NCBI GenBank assembly: GCA_029747015.1
Contig: JAKOGI010002776.1
Span: 2,501-66,500, forward strand
Length of the DNA stretch: 64,000 nt
Origin: Carnegiea gigantea
Lineage: Eukaryota > Streptophyta > Magnoliopsida > Caryophyllales > Cactaceae
Direction: 5' to 3'
Part shown: one piece after another, positions 12,691 to 23,060 of the stretch
How the letters are laid out: each line of letters begins with the position of its first letter
Position numbering within the stretch: position 1 is the stretch's first letter
Notes under the pieces: model-generated
Database searches by the model: none
What the model was told of the DNA's origin: nothing
What the model saw: the letters and a program-made list of their open reading frames with translations, nothing else
Translations under genes and position numbers: made by a program

Positions 12691-12783
12691 TTTGTTAACT
12701 TGAAAAGTTTGATTAGTAAAGAGGTTGATCTAGCAAAGTTTGATTAGTAAAGAGGTTGATTAGTAAAGATGTAAAACTCTTTA
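12691..12783 (-). other. Scrambled fragment of viral ORF1 5' region
   Basis: GTTAACTTGAAAAGTTTGAT matches the antisense of the ORF1 5' region in copy A (about 16427). It is followed by short duplications of TTTGATTAGTAAAGAGGTTG. This looks like a recombination scar between the array and the viral bodies. Confidence 0.55.
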
Positions 12784-13129
12784 TTACCATATGAAAAAAT
12801 AATTTGGGGAAAGAAATATTCCAACAAAAGCACATCCTATTCAAATGAATAAAAAGCTTTTAGAATTTTGTAAAAAGGAAATTCAATCTTTATTAGACAA
12901 AAAGCTCATTAGATCTCCTAAATCTCCTTAGAGCTCTGCAGCTTTTAGTCATAAATTACAAACCACTCAAAAAAGTTGTTCAATGGATAAGATATCCAAT
13001 TTCTAATAAAAAAGATTTATTAGGAACATTATATGATGCAAAAATATTTTCAAAATTCGATATAAAATCTGGCTTTTGGCAGATTCAAACTGTTGAGAAA
13101 GATAGATACAAAACTGTATTCACAGTTCC
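12784..13129 (+). pseudogene. Caulimovirid reverse transcriptase fragment (plus strand)
   Basis: The plus-strand reading resembles the N-terminal half of the RT domain in the other copies. Blocks read are NIPTKAHPIQMNKK, LLEFCKKEIQSLLDKK and, after a deletion and stop, QWIRYPI and KSGFWQIQ. At about 13129 the sequence flips to the minus-strand RT of copy A, so the two RT fragments form an inverted repeat. No catalytic YxDD box is included. It is not functional. Confidence 0.8.
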
Positions 13130-13130
13130 G

Positions 13131-14066
13131 CAAATTCAATGGATTGTTGAATGGATTTAATAGTAACATTAAAATATCATGGCCTAAAAATCGAAGTTTT
13201 GTCTAAAGTAAATTCATTTTTGGGGCAGCAACAGCTTAATCATTTCCTTTAATGACATTGAAAAATGTTTTTAGATGTTTGAAATGTTGCTCCAAATTTT
13301 TTGAACAAATAAGAACATCATTGATGTAGACGATTGAAAATTCAAAATAATCATTGAGTATATCATTCATAATATGTTGAAATTTAGAAGGAGTGTTTTT
13401 GAGTCTGAATGGCATCACATTCCATTCATAGTGTCCAAATGGAACTGTGAATGCAGGTTTGTATTTGTTTTTCTCAGCCATATAAATGTGCCAAAAGCTA
13501 GATTTCATATCGAATTTTGAAAATATTTTTGCATCATATAATCTTTCTAAGAAATCTTTTTTGTTAGGAACTGGTTATTTTATCCATTGAAGAACTTTGT
13601 TGAATGGTTTGTAATTTATAACTAATCTAGGAACACCACGTTCCTTTTCTACTTGATTGTAGACATAGAAGGCTGTACAGCTCCAAGGGGATTTGGAGGG
13701 TCGAATAAGCCTTTTGTCTAATAAAGATTGAATTTTTTTTTTGGGGCAAAGTTCTAAAAGCTCTTTATTCATTTGAATAGGACGTTCTTTTGTTGGAATA
13801 TTTCTTTCATTAAAATCCTTTTCATATGGTAATTCTACCATCTGTTGCTTTCTATCCCAAAAGGCATTTGGGATATTAGCACAAACATATTCTTCAAATA
13901 ATTTCTTAATTGTTTGAATTTTTGGTTGAATATTTGGTACAATAAGTTGTTCTTCAATGCTAGCTTGAATGATTTCTGTTTGGAGAAAAGCTATTTGTTT
14001 TGCTTTAGCAAAAATAATTTTTGAAATTAAGGCTTCTAGAAGAGCTGCAATATCTATATTTTTCAT
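13131..14066 (-). pseudogene. Copy A reverse transcriptase and pre-RT region
   Basis: Two open stretches (14066-13575 and 13508-13236) are separated by a frameshift. The first holds the linker (FAKAKQIAFLQTEIIQAS) and the RT N-terminus (SPWSCTAFYVYNQVEKERG, LVINYKPFNKVLQW). The second has TVPFGHYEWNVMPF and the catalytic box, which reads YIND instead of YIDD at 13317-13328, so the first catalytic aspartate is changed to asparagine. The reading breaks off in the connection to RNase H. It is a dead polymerase that would have made DNA from viral RNA. Confidence 0.85.
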
Positions 14067-14225
14067 AGGAGAAGAAAATTCAAATTTAATTTCTTTTCCA
14101 AGAATATTAGAATAAATTCCTTTGGAATCGACAATAAAAAGATATATTAGAGTAAGAAAGGGAGTTCTAAGGATAACTTATTGTTTCAGATTTTTGACAA
14201 GTATAAAAACACTTTTGAAACAATA

Positions 14226-14470
14226 TTAATTGTTGCAAATATAAGCAATTGAAAGCTTGTAATCAATTTAAAGCTTCGATCCAGTAGCACTTGTCATTTT
14301 CTCTTTAGTTTTTTCAAAATATTTTGAAGGAATTAAACCTTTTTGAATGTAATTCATATCAGCAGTGCTATCTAGCACAGCGATAGAATGAAGTTCAAAA
14401 TCTATGACTATAATAGTAACAGAGACATACCATTTTTGAAAATCAATACGGTTATGACTGAAAGGAATGC
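14226..14470 (-). pseudogene. Copy A main aspartic protease remnant
   Basis: The active-site segment at about 14363-14390 (minus) reads LDSTADMNYIQ, where copy E has LDSGADMNCIQ. The D-S/T-G signature is therefore altered at the glycine. Downstream is the conserved GLIPSKYFEK-like block. This retroviral-type protease would cleave the polyprotein. Stops interrupt the frame. Confidence 0.7.
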
Positions 14471-15029
14471 TTCAGGATCTTGGTCATCTGGACTTAGTTT
14501 AGGAGAAGAAGGAGGAGATTGATTAGGAGGTTTTGAAGATTCAAGAGAAGAAACTTGATTTTCAACTCTTGAAGTCGAGAAATAAGGATTGAATTCGATT
14601 CCTTAAGGAGATTTTGTGTTTTAATATGATTTCTTAATACCTTAACTTCGACTTTGAGTTGATTGATTTCTTGTTTTAATTATTTGTCTGTTATTGGTTT
14701 TGAAAGACTTGATCCTTGTCCTTCATAAGTTTCTAGTATTTGATTTGGACTAAAATGTTGTATTCTTGATTCAATAACTTTATCTTTGAGTAATAAATTT
14801 TTAAGTTTATGGAGGCATTGAGTTTTAATTTCTAGTTCCTCAATGCTGTTGATGATATATAAGAGGAGTTCTCCCTGAGATTGATTTTTTGTGTTACAAT
14901 TGTTGGGACAAAGAGTAACGTCTTCGTTTGAGGACTTAGAATGACTGGAATCAGATGTTTGAATTTCATAAAAGGGATTCTTTATGGATCAAATGCGAAA
15001 TCATTATTTCTTGAAGTTTTTTATCTTCA

Positions 15030-15340
15030 AGTTTTATAATATTGGTGTGAATACCATCTTGATTTACCTTGAAGGGATAGATTTTAGCAATAAAAGGGAT
15101 GCCGAGTGTAATTTCCTGCCTTATACTTTTATCTAGAATGAATGAATACTTGAAATAATATTTATTATAACAAATATTAATAATTTGTATTTAATTTGTA
15201 GTGGTTTTTCATAATATTGGGATGAAATTAATATTTCCTTGATGCAGTTATGGCCTGTACCACGGTCAAGGAGTGCTATTATTTTTAACTCAAAAATATC
15301 TTGAATTTTTAAAGTAATATAAATATACCTATTTTTTAAA
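15030..15340 (-). pseudogene. Copy A extra aspartic-protease-like domain
   Basis: On the minus strand, 15300-15240 reads IIALLDRGTGHNCIKE and continues ISSQYYEK. After a one-base frameshift comes CYNKYYFKYSFIL, then TLGIPFIAKIYPF. Every block has a counterpart in the main protease of the other copies: LLDSGADMNCIQ, PSKYFEK, CNNEYCFKNVFIL and LGTPFL. This is therefore a second protease-fold domain placed between the zinc knuckle and the coiled coil, with DRG in place of DSG. Whether it was ever catalytic is unknown. Copy B lacks it. Confidence 0.75.
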
Positions 15341-15479
15341 TTAATATGATTGATGATTGATAAAGATTTGTAGTTAGAATTTGATTTTCTTTAATTTATA
15401 CTTTGAGGAATATATAAGTGTTTTGATTAAGCAGGGGTAACTTTGAATATTTTCTTTTGAATTTTAGGATTGTTTACTT

Positions 15480-15535
15480 CTAATTTTTTCCTTTTATTGG
15501 CCATATGCCCTGTTTTGGCATTTTAAGGCACATCA
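15480..15535 (-). pseudogene. Copy A zinc-knuckle remnant
   Basis: The minus strand reads NAKTGHMANKR at about 15516-15484, equivalent to the second half of a CX2CX4HX4C knuckle (GKIGHMANK in copy D). The flanking cysteines are lost. Such knuckles lie at the C-terminal end of caulimovirid capsid proteins and bind RNA. The capsid core seen in copy B is not found upstream. Confidence 0.55.
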
Positions 15536-15536
15536 T

Positions 15537-16563
15537 TTTTTTGGATATTTTTCGTTTTGAATTGGTCTTTCCGGGTTGTAAAATAGTTGTTTTTAAATTT
15601 CTGATAAATGGAGTTTTTACTTTTGGAATTTTTTTGGAATTACTTTTGATAATTATGGTAAGACTTGATTTATCTAAAGAATTAGATTTTGAATTTGGAT
15701 TTTTAGGTTGATTGTTCTAGGATGATTCATAAATACAAACAGTTTGATTTGGTGGTGTGGGATTTTCTAATTTATCAGGAGCATGGAAAATTTTCGAAAA
15801 TAATTTGATTTCTTTTTTAATTGATGTTTCCTTTGTTTACTAAGGGAATAGAAGGAGTTTCTTTAATGGGTATCCTACAAGGATTGACTAAAGGTGGAGA
15901 GTTTAGCTGAGGAATTTTCTTAATTCTAAAGGATTCAAATGAATAACTGTTAGAACTTTCTCCTAATTGAGTTTTATTGAAATTATCTTCATTGGTTTGA
16001 ATAAGATTTGAATTATCTGATCAGCTAGATTCAGAATATGAGCTTTCAAGTTGATTGTTGCATGATATATTATCTGTGCAAAGTATTTCTTTTGAAGGAG
16101 AAGTTTCACAAGTATTTTGAATTTCTTGCTTTGGGAAGAAAGACGAAGGATGAGGAGAAACAGTTATTTCTTTTATAAGAAGACCATGCCATAAGTTTTG
16201 CTTGGTGGCACATAAGTATTTATTGTAATTTGGAATAGAAACTTGATGTTTTGGAAGAAAATCACTTAACCAATCAAACAAAGGTATATTTTCTTTGATT
16301 TTGGCTAATTAAGTATAATAAATAGTTTTGAATAATTGTTGCATATCTTTAGAAGAATAAGAAAAGAACCAGTCTTGGTATGACCGATTATAATCTTGAT
16401 AAAATTCTTTATCAAGATGAACTCTGTTAACTTGAAAAGTTTGATTAATAAAAGAAGTTGATTTAGAAAAATCATTTTACTTGAAACAGTTTCCTTTTGA
16501 ATCTAACCTTTCATTAGGAATTATGCATGAATATAACGGAGAGTTAGATGATAATGATTCCAT
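15537..16563 (-). pseudogene. Copy A ORF1 and linker to the zinc knuckle
   Basis: The ATG is at 16563-16561 (minus), read MESLSSNSPL. It matches the start context of copies B (18348) and D (27964), a Ser/His-rich N-terminus. The open part 16281-16021 reads FDWLSDFLPKHQVSIPNYNK, then LCATKQNLWH, a block conserved in all three copies. A Ser/Asn-rich linker follows. I do not recognise a function. It sits where caulimovirid movement or capsid N-terminal sequence would lie, but no movement-protein motif was seen. Confidence 0.6.
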
Positions 16564-17110
16564 GATGATGAGATGATGAGGATCTCATGATCATAATGAG
16601 ATGACTAGTCTTAGGATAAGCAATTAAATTGAAGAAATTAATCAACATGAAATAACACATAAATATGCACTTTTCTCACGCAGAAAATCGTTAGATACCC
16701 AACAATATACTACGGGGCCACACGGGGACCACCTCTACTCTAACTCCTTTACTGTTGGGATCACCAATCACCAAACTGACCAACGGACTTACTAGAGGCA
16801 CCCTAAGAACTCAGAGGAGGCTAACCAAAACTGCTGACCAACGCAGCTTCCATACCAGAGAGTTGGCTTATCTCCGTCTTTAATAAGGATATCTATATAT
16901 TATTAAGGGTTAATTGATCTTCTTTAGGCTAATTGATTAGTCCTTTGACTAATCATAGGGATTTAGCCTACATGCATGATGGTAAGATTAAGTAAAAGGT
17001 TAATTGGGGGGTAATTAGACACTTAATTACTTAGCTAAATACTTGGATAACTTGACAAGACACTTAACTAATTTTGGCTACACAGTTGGTTAGATCTTTG
17101 ACTAGACACT

Positions 17111-17124
17111 TAGTTCTAATACCA
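17111..17124 (-). other. Copy A primer-binding site (tRNA-Met type, decayed)
   Basis: The minus strand reads TGGTATTAGAACTA after GTCCCCAAT. It aligns with TGGTATCAGAGCCA of copies B and D. This site primes minus-strand DNA synthesis in pararetroviruses and marks genome position 1. Confidence 0.75.
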
Positions 17125-17139
17125 ATTGGGGACAAGACC

Positions 17140-17784
17140 AGGTGCAATTTTTAATTTTGAAATAAATTGCAAAACGGTATTAATTAATAGTAAAACTTGA
17201 TTAATTAAGAGCAAACCTTGATTAATAATTGATTAAATAAAAAAGCATGAACAAAGTAATGAATATTAATCGTGCAAAGTTTGAAAAATTAATTAAATAT
17301 GAATGGTCCTAAATAGTAGAAAAGTGATGGAATAGTACAGAAAGAATGAATTCACGCAAAACATATAAATAACATTCTGCATAGTGAAAGTGATTGAATG
17401 AACTTACTGATGTTTGATTGAATTCTCTGCGAATATTACAACGAGGCAGGGGATAAGGATAGGAAAGACAGAAGGGAAGATGTACAAGGAAAAGAGGCAG
17501 ATAAGTTCTACCTTTCGCTTACAGCTTTGAAGCCTTTATATAGACCCAAAAAGTAAAATGTACAGTACAAGATATTTATTAATACAGTAACATGATAATA
17601 TTTCTGACATTTAAATAGTAAGAAGATAAGAAGATAAGATTATTGAAGCATCTTGAATAGTGGACTGATCTTGAACAGTTGTACGCGGACATTTTTGAAT
17701 GGTTGATGCCTAACAAACTTGTTAAAATTTGACAGCTGCTTCTTATTTTTATTGTTGTGTGCTTGTGTGTCGAAATTCCAAGGG
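17140..17784 (-). promoter_or_regulatory. Copy A promoter and leader (minus)
   Basis: Reading on minus: AAACTTGTTAGGCATCAACC, CAATAAATA (variant), CTATATAAAGG (17543-17533), GTAAGCGAAAGGTAGAAC, then an AT-rich leader to the primer site. It lies contiguous with the copy A primer site, so it is this copy's own promoter. It carries the short leader type, without the extra 21-bp block. The upstream edge joins copy B at an 8-bp microhomology (GTTTTGCT). Confidence 0.75.
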
Positions 17785-17856
17785 GTTTTGCTATTAATTA
17801 ATCATATTTTGCAATTTATTTCAAATTTAAAAATTACAATCGATCCTATCCCCAAC

Positions 17857-17870
17857 TGGTATCAGAGCCA
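17857..17870 (+). other. Copy B primer-binding site (tRNA-Met)
   Basis: TGGTATCAGAGCCA is a perfect match to the common plant tRNA-Met primer sequence, preceded by TATCCCCAAC. Copy D has the same site at 27526. Upstream, 17793-17856 is a short piece of the plus leader end. Confidence 0.9.
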
Positions 17871-18347
17871 ATTGTCTAGTCAAGTGTTAGCCAAGTGTCT
17901 GGTCAAATTAGTTAAGTATCTCATTATTCCTTCATTAACTTTTTGTTTAACTTTACTATCATGTATCTAGGCTAAGTCTCTGTGATTAGTCCAAGGACTA
18001 ACCAATTAGTCTAAAGAAGGTTAGTTAACCCTTAATGACATATAATTATCCTTATTAAAGACGGAGATAAGCCGGTTATTGGGCATGGAAGCTATGTTAG
18101 TGAGCAGCTTTGGTCAGCCTCCTGTAAGTCCTTAGGGCCCCCCTAGTAAGTTCGGCGGTCAGTCTGGTGATTAGCATCCCGGCAGCAAAGGGGTTGCAGC
18201 AGAGGTGGTTCCGATGTGATCCTGCAACGTATTGTTGGGTACCTAGCGGTTTTCTGTTTAAAATAAGTGTTATTTGTGTGTTATTTCATGTTGATTAATT
18301 TCTTTAGTTTAATTGATTGTCCAGAGACTAGTCAACTTATCATCATC
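17871..18347 (+). other. Copy B untranslated region between primer site and ORF1
   Basis: About 480 bp without an open frame, conserved in copy D (27540-27963) and on minus in copy A (about 17110-16564). Shared blocks include AAGCCGGTTAT and TAAGTCC. It is a long 5' leader portion downstream of the primer site. No further function can be assigned. Confidence 0.6.
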
Positions 18348-19010
18348 ATGACATCCTCATCATCTCATCATCATGACAACATCATGAAATTATCATCATC
18401 TAGCTCTCTTTTACATTCAATCATAATGATTAATGAAAGTTTAGATTCAAAAGGAAGCTATTTCAATCAAAATAATTTTCCTAAATCAACCTGTTTTACT
18501 AATTAAACTTTTCAAATTAATAGAGTTTATTTTAATAAAGAATTCTATCAAGATTATAATCGGTCTTACTGAGACTGATTCTTTTCTTATTTTTCGAATG
18601 ATATACAACAGTTATTCAAAACTATTTACTATACTCAATTAGCCAAAATCAAAGAAAATATACCCTTCTTCAATTGGCTAAATGACTTTCTTTCAAAACT
18701 TCAACTTTCTGTTCCTAATCACAATAAATTCTTATGTGCCACTAAGTGAAACTTATAGCACAGTCTCCTCACAAAAGAAACAACTGTTTCTATTCATCCT
18801 TCATTTTCCATTCCAAAGCAAGAAGTGCAAAATACTTTTGAAAATTCTGTGTCAAAAGAAAAACTTTGCACGGATAAACTATCATGCAGTAATCAACCTG
18901 AAAGTTCGGATTCTAAATCTAGCATTTCAAAAAATTAAATCTTATTCAAACCATTGAAGAAAACGTCACTGAAACTCAAATTAATAAATTAGTACTCAAA
19001 TAATAAATGG
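18348..19010 (+). pseudogene. Copy B ORF1 (function unknown)
   Basis: The ATG at 18348 opens a Ser/His-rich N-terminus (MTSSSSHHHD). It reads on to FNQNNFPKSTCFTN, a stop at 18504, then in the same or shifted frames QDYNRSY, TIYYTQLAKI and WLNDFLSKLQLSVPN. The last block is shared with copies A and D. A Ser-rich stretch follows. The protein is not recognised. Its place before the capsid core suggests an N-terminal polyprotein segment. It is broken by at least three stops or frameshifts. Confidence 0.65.
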
Positions 19011-19019
19011 AAGATTAGA

Positions 19020-19985
19020 AATCTAAGTCAGCCATACTATTCCAGACCTACCCCTCTAGATCTTCAACTTGAAACCAATAGATCATTAATTCAACCAAGT
19101 TATAATGGAAATATTGTTTATCAATGGAATATAGATGGAAAGTCATAATATGAAATTGCCAATACTCTTTAAGAAATGGGTATTTGTGCAACTTCATATA
19201 TTGCAAAGAGAGTCTCTGCGAAAGATGTCGTTAAACTCCTTGCTTCTGGCTTTACAGATCAATTAAAAAATTGGTGGGAAAATATTCTTACCAAACAAGA
19301 TGGAATAAATATCTTACACCATCAACTACAAAACTCAATAGAAACCATTCAAGATCCACAAACTTCTAAAGTCAAACCAGTAATTATTTATAAATCTCAT
19401 GCAGTTGAGTATCTTATTTATACCATAGTCATGTATTTCATAGGAAGCACTGAAGAATTAACCGCTTCTCATTTAGAAATAATTGAAAATCTAAGATGCC
19501 CAAGTTTAATTGATTATAAATGATATAAAGATACATTCCTTACCTATGTCCTTCAAAGAAAAGATGCTAATGAAAATTATCGGAAAGAAAATTTTCATTT
19601 TTGGTCTACCTACTTTATTTTCTCAAAGAATAAGACAAAAATTAAGAAATCATTATGGAACAACAAAAATTCCATGGCATAACTTAACTTATGGCCATTT
19701 ATTTAGCTATATTAAAAAAGAAGGATGAGCTCCTTATACTGAATTAAGAATTCAAAATAAGTGTCAATCTAAAAAGAAACTATTCCAAACGAACTCAGAT
19801 CATTTTGTAAGCATCTTGGTTATCCGAAACTGGAAGCTCCCTCATCCAAAAAGAAAAAACTTGTTACAAAATCCTCAAAAATTTATCCTAGAAAATATGA
19901 AATAACAAATCCTTACTACAAAACCCCAAGAGAACCTCTAAAGGCAACCTCTCCAACAAAAATACAATTATTCCTAATCCTTGAT
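19020..19985 (+). pseudogene. Copy B capsid protein core and basic region
   Basis: The best open part (19176-19523) contains SYIAKRVSA and then GFTDQLKNWWENIL (19248-19289). This G-F-T-x-Q-L-K-x-W-W block is a hallmark of caulimovirid capsid proteins. The second frame carries QRKDANENYRKENFHFW. A Lys-rich stretch (SSKKKKLVTKSSK, near 19840) precedes the zinc knuckle, as in capsid C-termini that bind RNA. Upstream, PTPLDLQLETNRS and YQWNIDGKS mark the domain start. Copies A and D lack this whole core. Confidence 0.75.
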
Positions 19986-20002
19986 AAACTCAAGTTATTA
20001 CA

Positions 20003-20045
20003 TGTTATAAATGTCGTCAAGTAGGGTCACAAAACTAATAAATGT
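20003..20045 (+). pseudogene. Copy B capsid zinc knuckle (frameshifted)
   Basis: The cysteines at 20003 and 20012, histidine at 20028 and cysteine at 20043 have CX2CX4HX4C spacing, except for one extra base between the second cysteine and the histidine. The motif was therefore a standard knuckle before a +1 frameshift. Its partner blocks are GHKTNKC-like. It would bind viral RNA. Confidence 0.75.
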
Positions 20046-20059
20046 CCATTAAAAGAGAA

Positions 20060-20640
20060 AATTATGAAACTTAAAGATAAAAACTTCAAGAAATAATGCT
20101 TTCCCTTTTAATTCATGACGATTTCAAGAATCCCTCTGTGAAATTCAAACATCTGACTTCAGCCATTCCAACTCTTCAGATGAAGAAGTTACACTCTGTC
20201 CTAATAATTGCTATGTTATCACAAAAGATCAATCCCAAGAGGAACTCCTCTTCGATATTGAGAGGATTGAGGAACCAGGAATTTAAACTCAGTGCCTTCA
20301 CAAGCTTAAAAGCTTATTACTTATAGATAAAGTTAGTGAGTCAAGAATACAACCTTTTAGCCTAAAACAAGTATTAGAAACTTATGAAGGACAAGGATCA
20401 AATCCTTCAAACCATTAACAGTCAAAGAATTAAAACAATGGATCAATCAACTCAAAGTCAAACTTAAAGAATTAAAAGATTAGACTAAAACACAAAATCT
20501 ACTTGAAGAATCGAAGTCAATCCTTATTTCTCAACTTCTAGAGCTTGAAAATCGCATTTCTTCTCTTGAAACTTCAAAACCTCCTAATCAATCTCCTCTA
20601 TCTTCTCCTAAATTAAACCCAGATGAATAAGATCCTAAAG
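20060..20640 (+). pseudogene. Copy B linker with coiled coil
   Basis: This part is fragmented over frames. It begins with a KDKNFKK-like stretch, then an acidic Ser-rich segment (NSSDEEVTLCPNN in one frame), then QPFSLKQVLETYEGQG and Lys/Leu heptads. The segment is shared with copies A, C, D and E. It probably acted as an oligomerisation linker between capsid and protease. The reading frame changes several times. Confidence 0.6.
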
Positions 20641-21060
20641 CATTCCCTTCAGTCATTAATCGTATTGATTTTCAAAAATGGTTTGTTTCTATTACTATTA
20701 TAGTCCAAGATTTCAAAGTTCATTCTATCGCTCTGCTAGATAGCAGTGCTGATATGAATTGCATTCAAAAAGGTTTAATTCCTTCAAAATGTTTTGAAAA
20801 ACTAAAGAGAAAATGAGTAGTGCTATCATATGTAAGCTTTAAATTAATTACAATCTTTCAAATGCTTATATTTGCAACAATGAACATTGTCTCAAAAATG
20901 TTTTTATACTTGTCAAAAATCTCAAATAACAAGTCATCCTTGGAACTCTGTTCCTTACTTAGATATATCCTTTTATTGTCGATTCCAAAGGAATTTATTC
21001 AAATATCCTTGGAAAAGATATTAAATTCGAAGTTTCTTGTCCAATGAAAAATAAAGATAT
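20641..21060 (+). pseudogene. Copy B aspartic protease
   Basis: The active site reads LLDSSADMNCIQKG at about 20734-20775, so the glycine of D-S-G is serine. GLIPSKCFEK follows, then a stop. The C-terminal half (YICNNEHCLKN in one frame, then SLGTPFL-like) is frameshifted. It is the equivalent of the main protease in the other copies. It is inactive because of stops and the substitution. Confidence 0.7.
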
Positions 21061-22130
21061 TGCAGCTATTTAAGAAGCCTTAATTTCAAAAATAATTTCT
21101 GCTAAAGAAAAAACAAATAGCTTTTCTCTAAACAGAAATTATTCAAGCTAGTATCAAAGAACAACTTCTTGTACCAAAAATACAACAAAAAATTCAAACA
21201 ATCAAGAAATTATTTGAAGAATATGTTTGTGTTGATATCCTAAATGCTTTCTGGGATAAAGAGCAATATATGGTATAATTACCATATGAAAAAGATTTTG
21301 ATGAGAGAAATATTCCAACAAAAGCACGTCCTGTTCAAATAAATAAAGAGATTTTAGAATTTTGTAAAAAAGAAATTCAATCTTTATTAAACAAAAGGCT
21401 CATTGGACTCTCCAAATCTCATTGGAGTTGTGCACCCTTCTATGTCTACAATCAAGTAGAAAAGGAACGTGGTATTCCTAGATTAGTCATAAATGACAAA
21501 CCACTCAACAAAGTTCTTCAATGGATAAGATATCTAATTCCCAACAAAAAAAGATTTATTAGGAAGATATGATGCAAAAATATTTTTAAAATTTGATATG
21601 AAATCTGGCTTTTGGCAAATTTAAATTGCTGAGAAAGATAGATACAAAACTACATTCATAGTTTGGACACTATGAATGGAATGTGATGCCATTTCAACAT
21701 ATTATGAATGATATACTTAGCAATTATTCTGAATTTTCAATAGTTTACATTGATGATGTCCTTATCTATTCAAAAATTTTGGATTAATATTTCAAACATC
21801 TAAAAATATTTTTCAATGTCATTAAAAGAAATAGTTTAGCCGTTTCTGCTCCAAAAATGAAATTATTTCAAACAAAAAATCGGTTTGTAGGCCATGACAT
21901 TTTTAATGGTACTATTAAACCCATTCAATGATATATTGAATTTGCAGATGAATTCTCAAATGAAATCAAAGGTAAAAATCAATTGCGAAAGTTCCTTGGT
22001 TGTCTCAATTATGTTGCAGATTTTTCCCCTAAACTTTGAGAAATTTACAAACCATTATTTCAAAGACTCAAGAAGAATCCTCCTGCATGGTCTCATGAAC
22101 ATACTCAAATTGTGAAATATATCAAGAGGA
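21061..22130 (+). pseudogene. Copy B reverse transcriptase
   Basis: Recognised blocks are FLQTEII-like (frameshifted), LPYEKDFDERNIPTKARP, KKEIQSLLNKR, VEKERGIPRLVIN and KPLNKVLQW. A frameshift and a deletion follow, with loss of part of the fingers-palm connection. The catalytic YIDD box is intact at 21746-21757, and FLGCLNYVADF lies further on. The domain order and the ERG...PRLVIN motif are caulimovirid. Frame breaks and missing segments make it non-functional. Confidence 0.85.
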
Positions 22131-22603
22131 AGGTCAATCACTCCCATGTCTTGGCATACCAAACCCGCATGCATCCACGATAGTTCAAACTGATGTGTCA
22201 GATAAAGGTTTTGGAGGAATTCTCCAGCAACGTCTTGACCTAAACCTTGAACAATTAGTAAGATTCCATAGTGGAACCTGGACTGGACCTCAAGTTAATT
22301 AATCCACCATTTCAAAATTTGAAGATGATCTATATTTCAAAAAATTCTTATTAAGAATTGATTACAAAAGTGCAAAAGAAGTCTTACAAAAGGATGTTCA
22401 AAACCTTGTTTCAAAACAAATTTTGCCCGCTGGCAAGCAATACTTTTAGTATTTGATTTTGATATCGAATTCATTAGTGGCGAGAAAAATTCTCTACCTG
22501 ACTTCCTCACTGGACAGTTTCTCCAAGCAAAATAAATTTGCTTCAATCTCCATTCTAGATGTCATCCACAATCAACTCACCCCACTTTTAACATTCAAAC
22601 TTC
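22131..22603 (+). pseudogene. Copy B RNase H remnant
   Basis: After the RT connection it reads ASTIVQTDVSDKGFGGIL, with the first RNase H aspartate in QTDVSDKG at about 22190. Next come EQLVRFHSGTWTGPQVN and KFEDDLYFKKFLL. The tail block DFLTGQFLQAK-like leads into the C-terminal extension. Several frame changes and a deletion occur near 22300. RNase H would remove RNA from RNA/DNA hybrids during viral DNA synthesis. Confidence 0.7.
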
Positions 22604-23060
22604 ATGAAAGATACTAAAGAACCTCTTATTTTTTACCTTAGAGATCAAGACAATGAACTCTTTATTACTCCTATCGAAGGACCTCGATACAATGGATTTG
22701 CCATTTTTATCCGCTATGATCAATGGCAATCAAGTTCATGGATTTCCTTTTATTCACATTTAAAGACACTCAAATTCTACCGAACTATTTTACAAGACTT
22801 CTATGGACATCCGATACCTGCCGTCATACCAATTGGATACATTCAAATGCTCCGTTTTAATAAGCAATATATCATGGATTATTGGATACCACGTGATCAG
22901 CATATTATCCGATTTATTCAATGAGTTTTTGAAGATGCACACCTCTGTCCGGCCGAGGAGCACTGGTTCTTTTACACTCAACATTCGTCTCTATCATCAC
23001 CTACATCTCTTTTAGACTAAAGCATAGTCGAGTATCATACTCAATTGCCACCCACTTATA
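22604..23060 (+). pseudogene. Copy B conserved pol C-terminal tail
   Basis: The open frame 22604-22924 reads EPLIFYLRDQDNELF, ITPIEGPRYNGFAIFIRYD and GSSWISFY-like blocks, then IMDYWIPRDQHIIRFIQ to a stop. The same frame can be followed to EEHWFFYTQ. This tail is kept in copies C, D and E and is the part whose end is repeated in every unit of the left array. I recognise no domain in it. Confidence 0.7.

Larger units (their letters stand above)
13130..17784 (-). mobile_element. Endogenous pararetrovirus copy A (minus; promoter to RT)
   Basis: On the minus strand it reads: 3' non-coding and promoter (17784 to about 17530), leader (to 17150), primer site (17124-17111), ORF1, zinc-knuckle remnant, a protease-like domain, coiled coil, the main protease, and RT ending at 13130. 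RNase H and the C-terminal tail are absent. There is no integrase and no LTR with TG/CA ends, which with the RT type supports Caulimoviridae. Stops and frameshifts occur throughout. It belongs to the same sub-lineage as copy D: no capsid core and a second protease-like domain. Confidence 0.8.
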
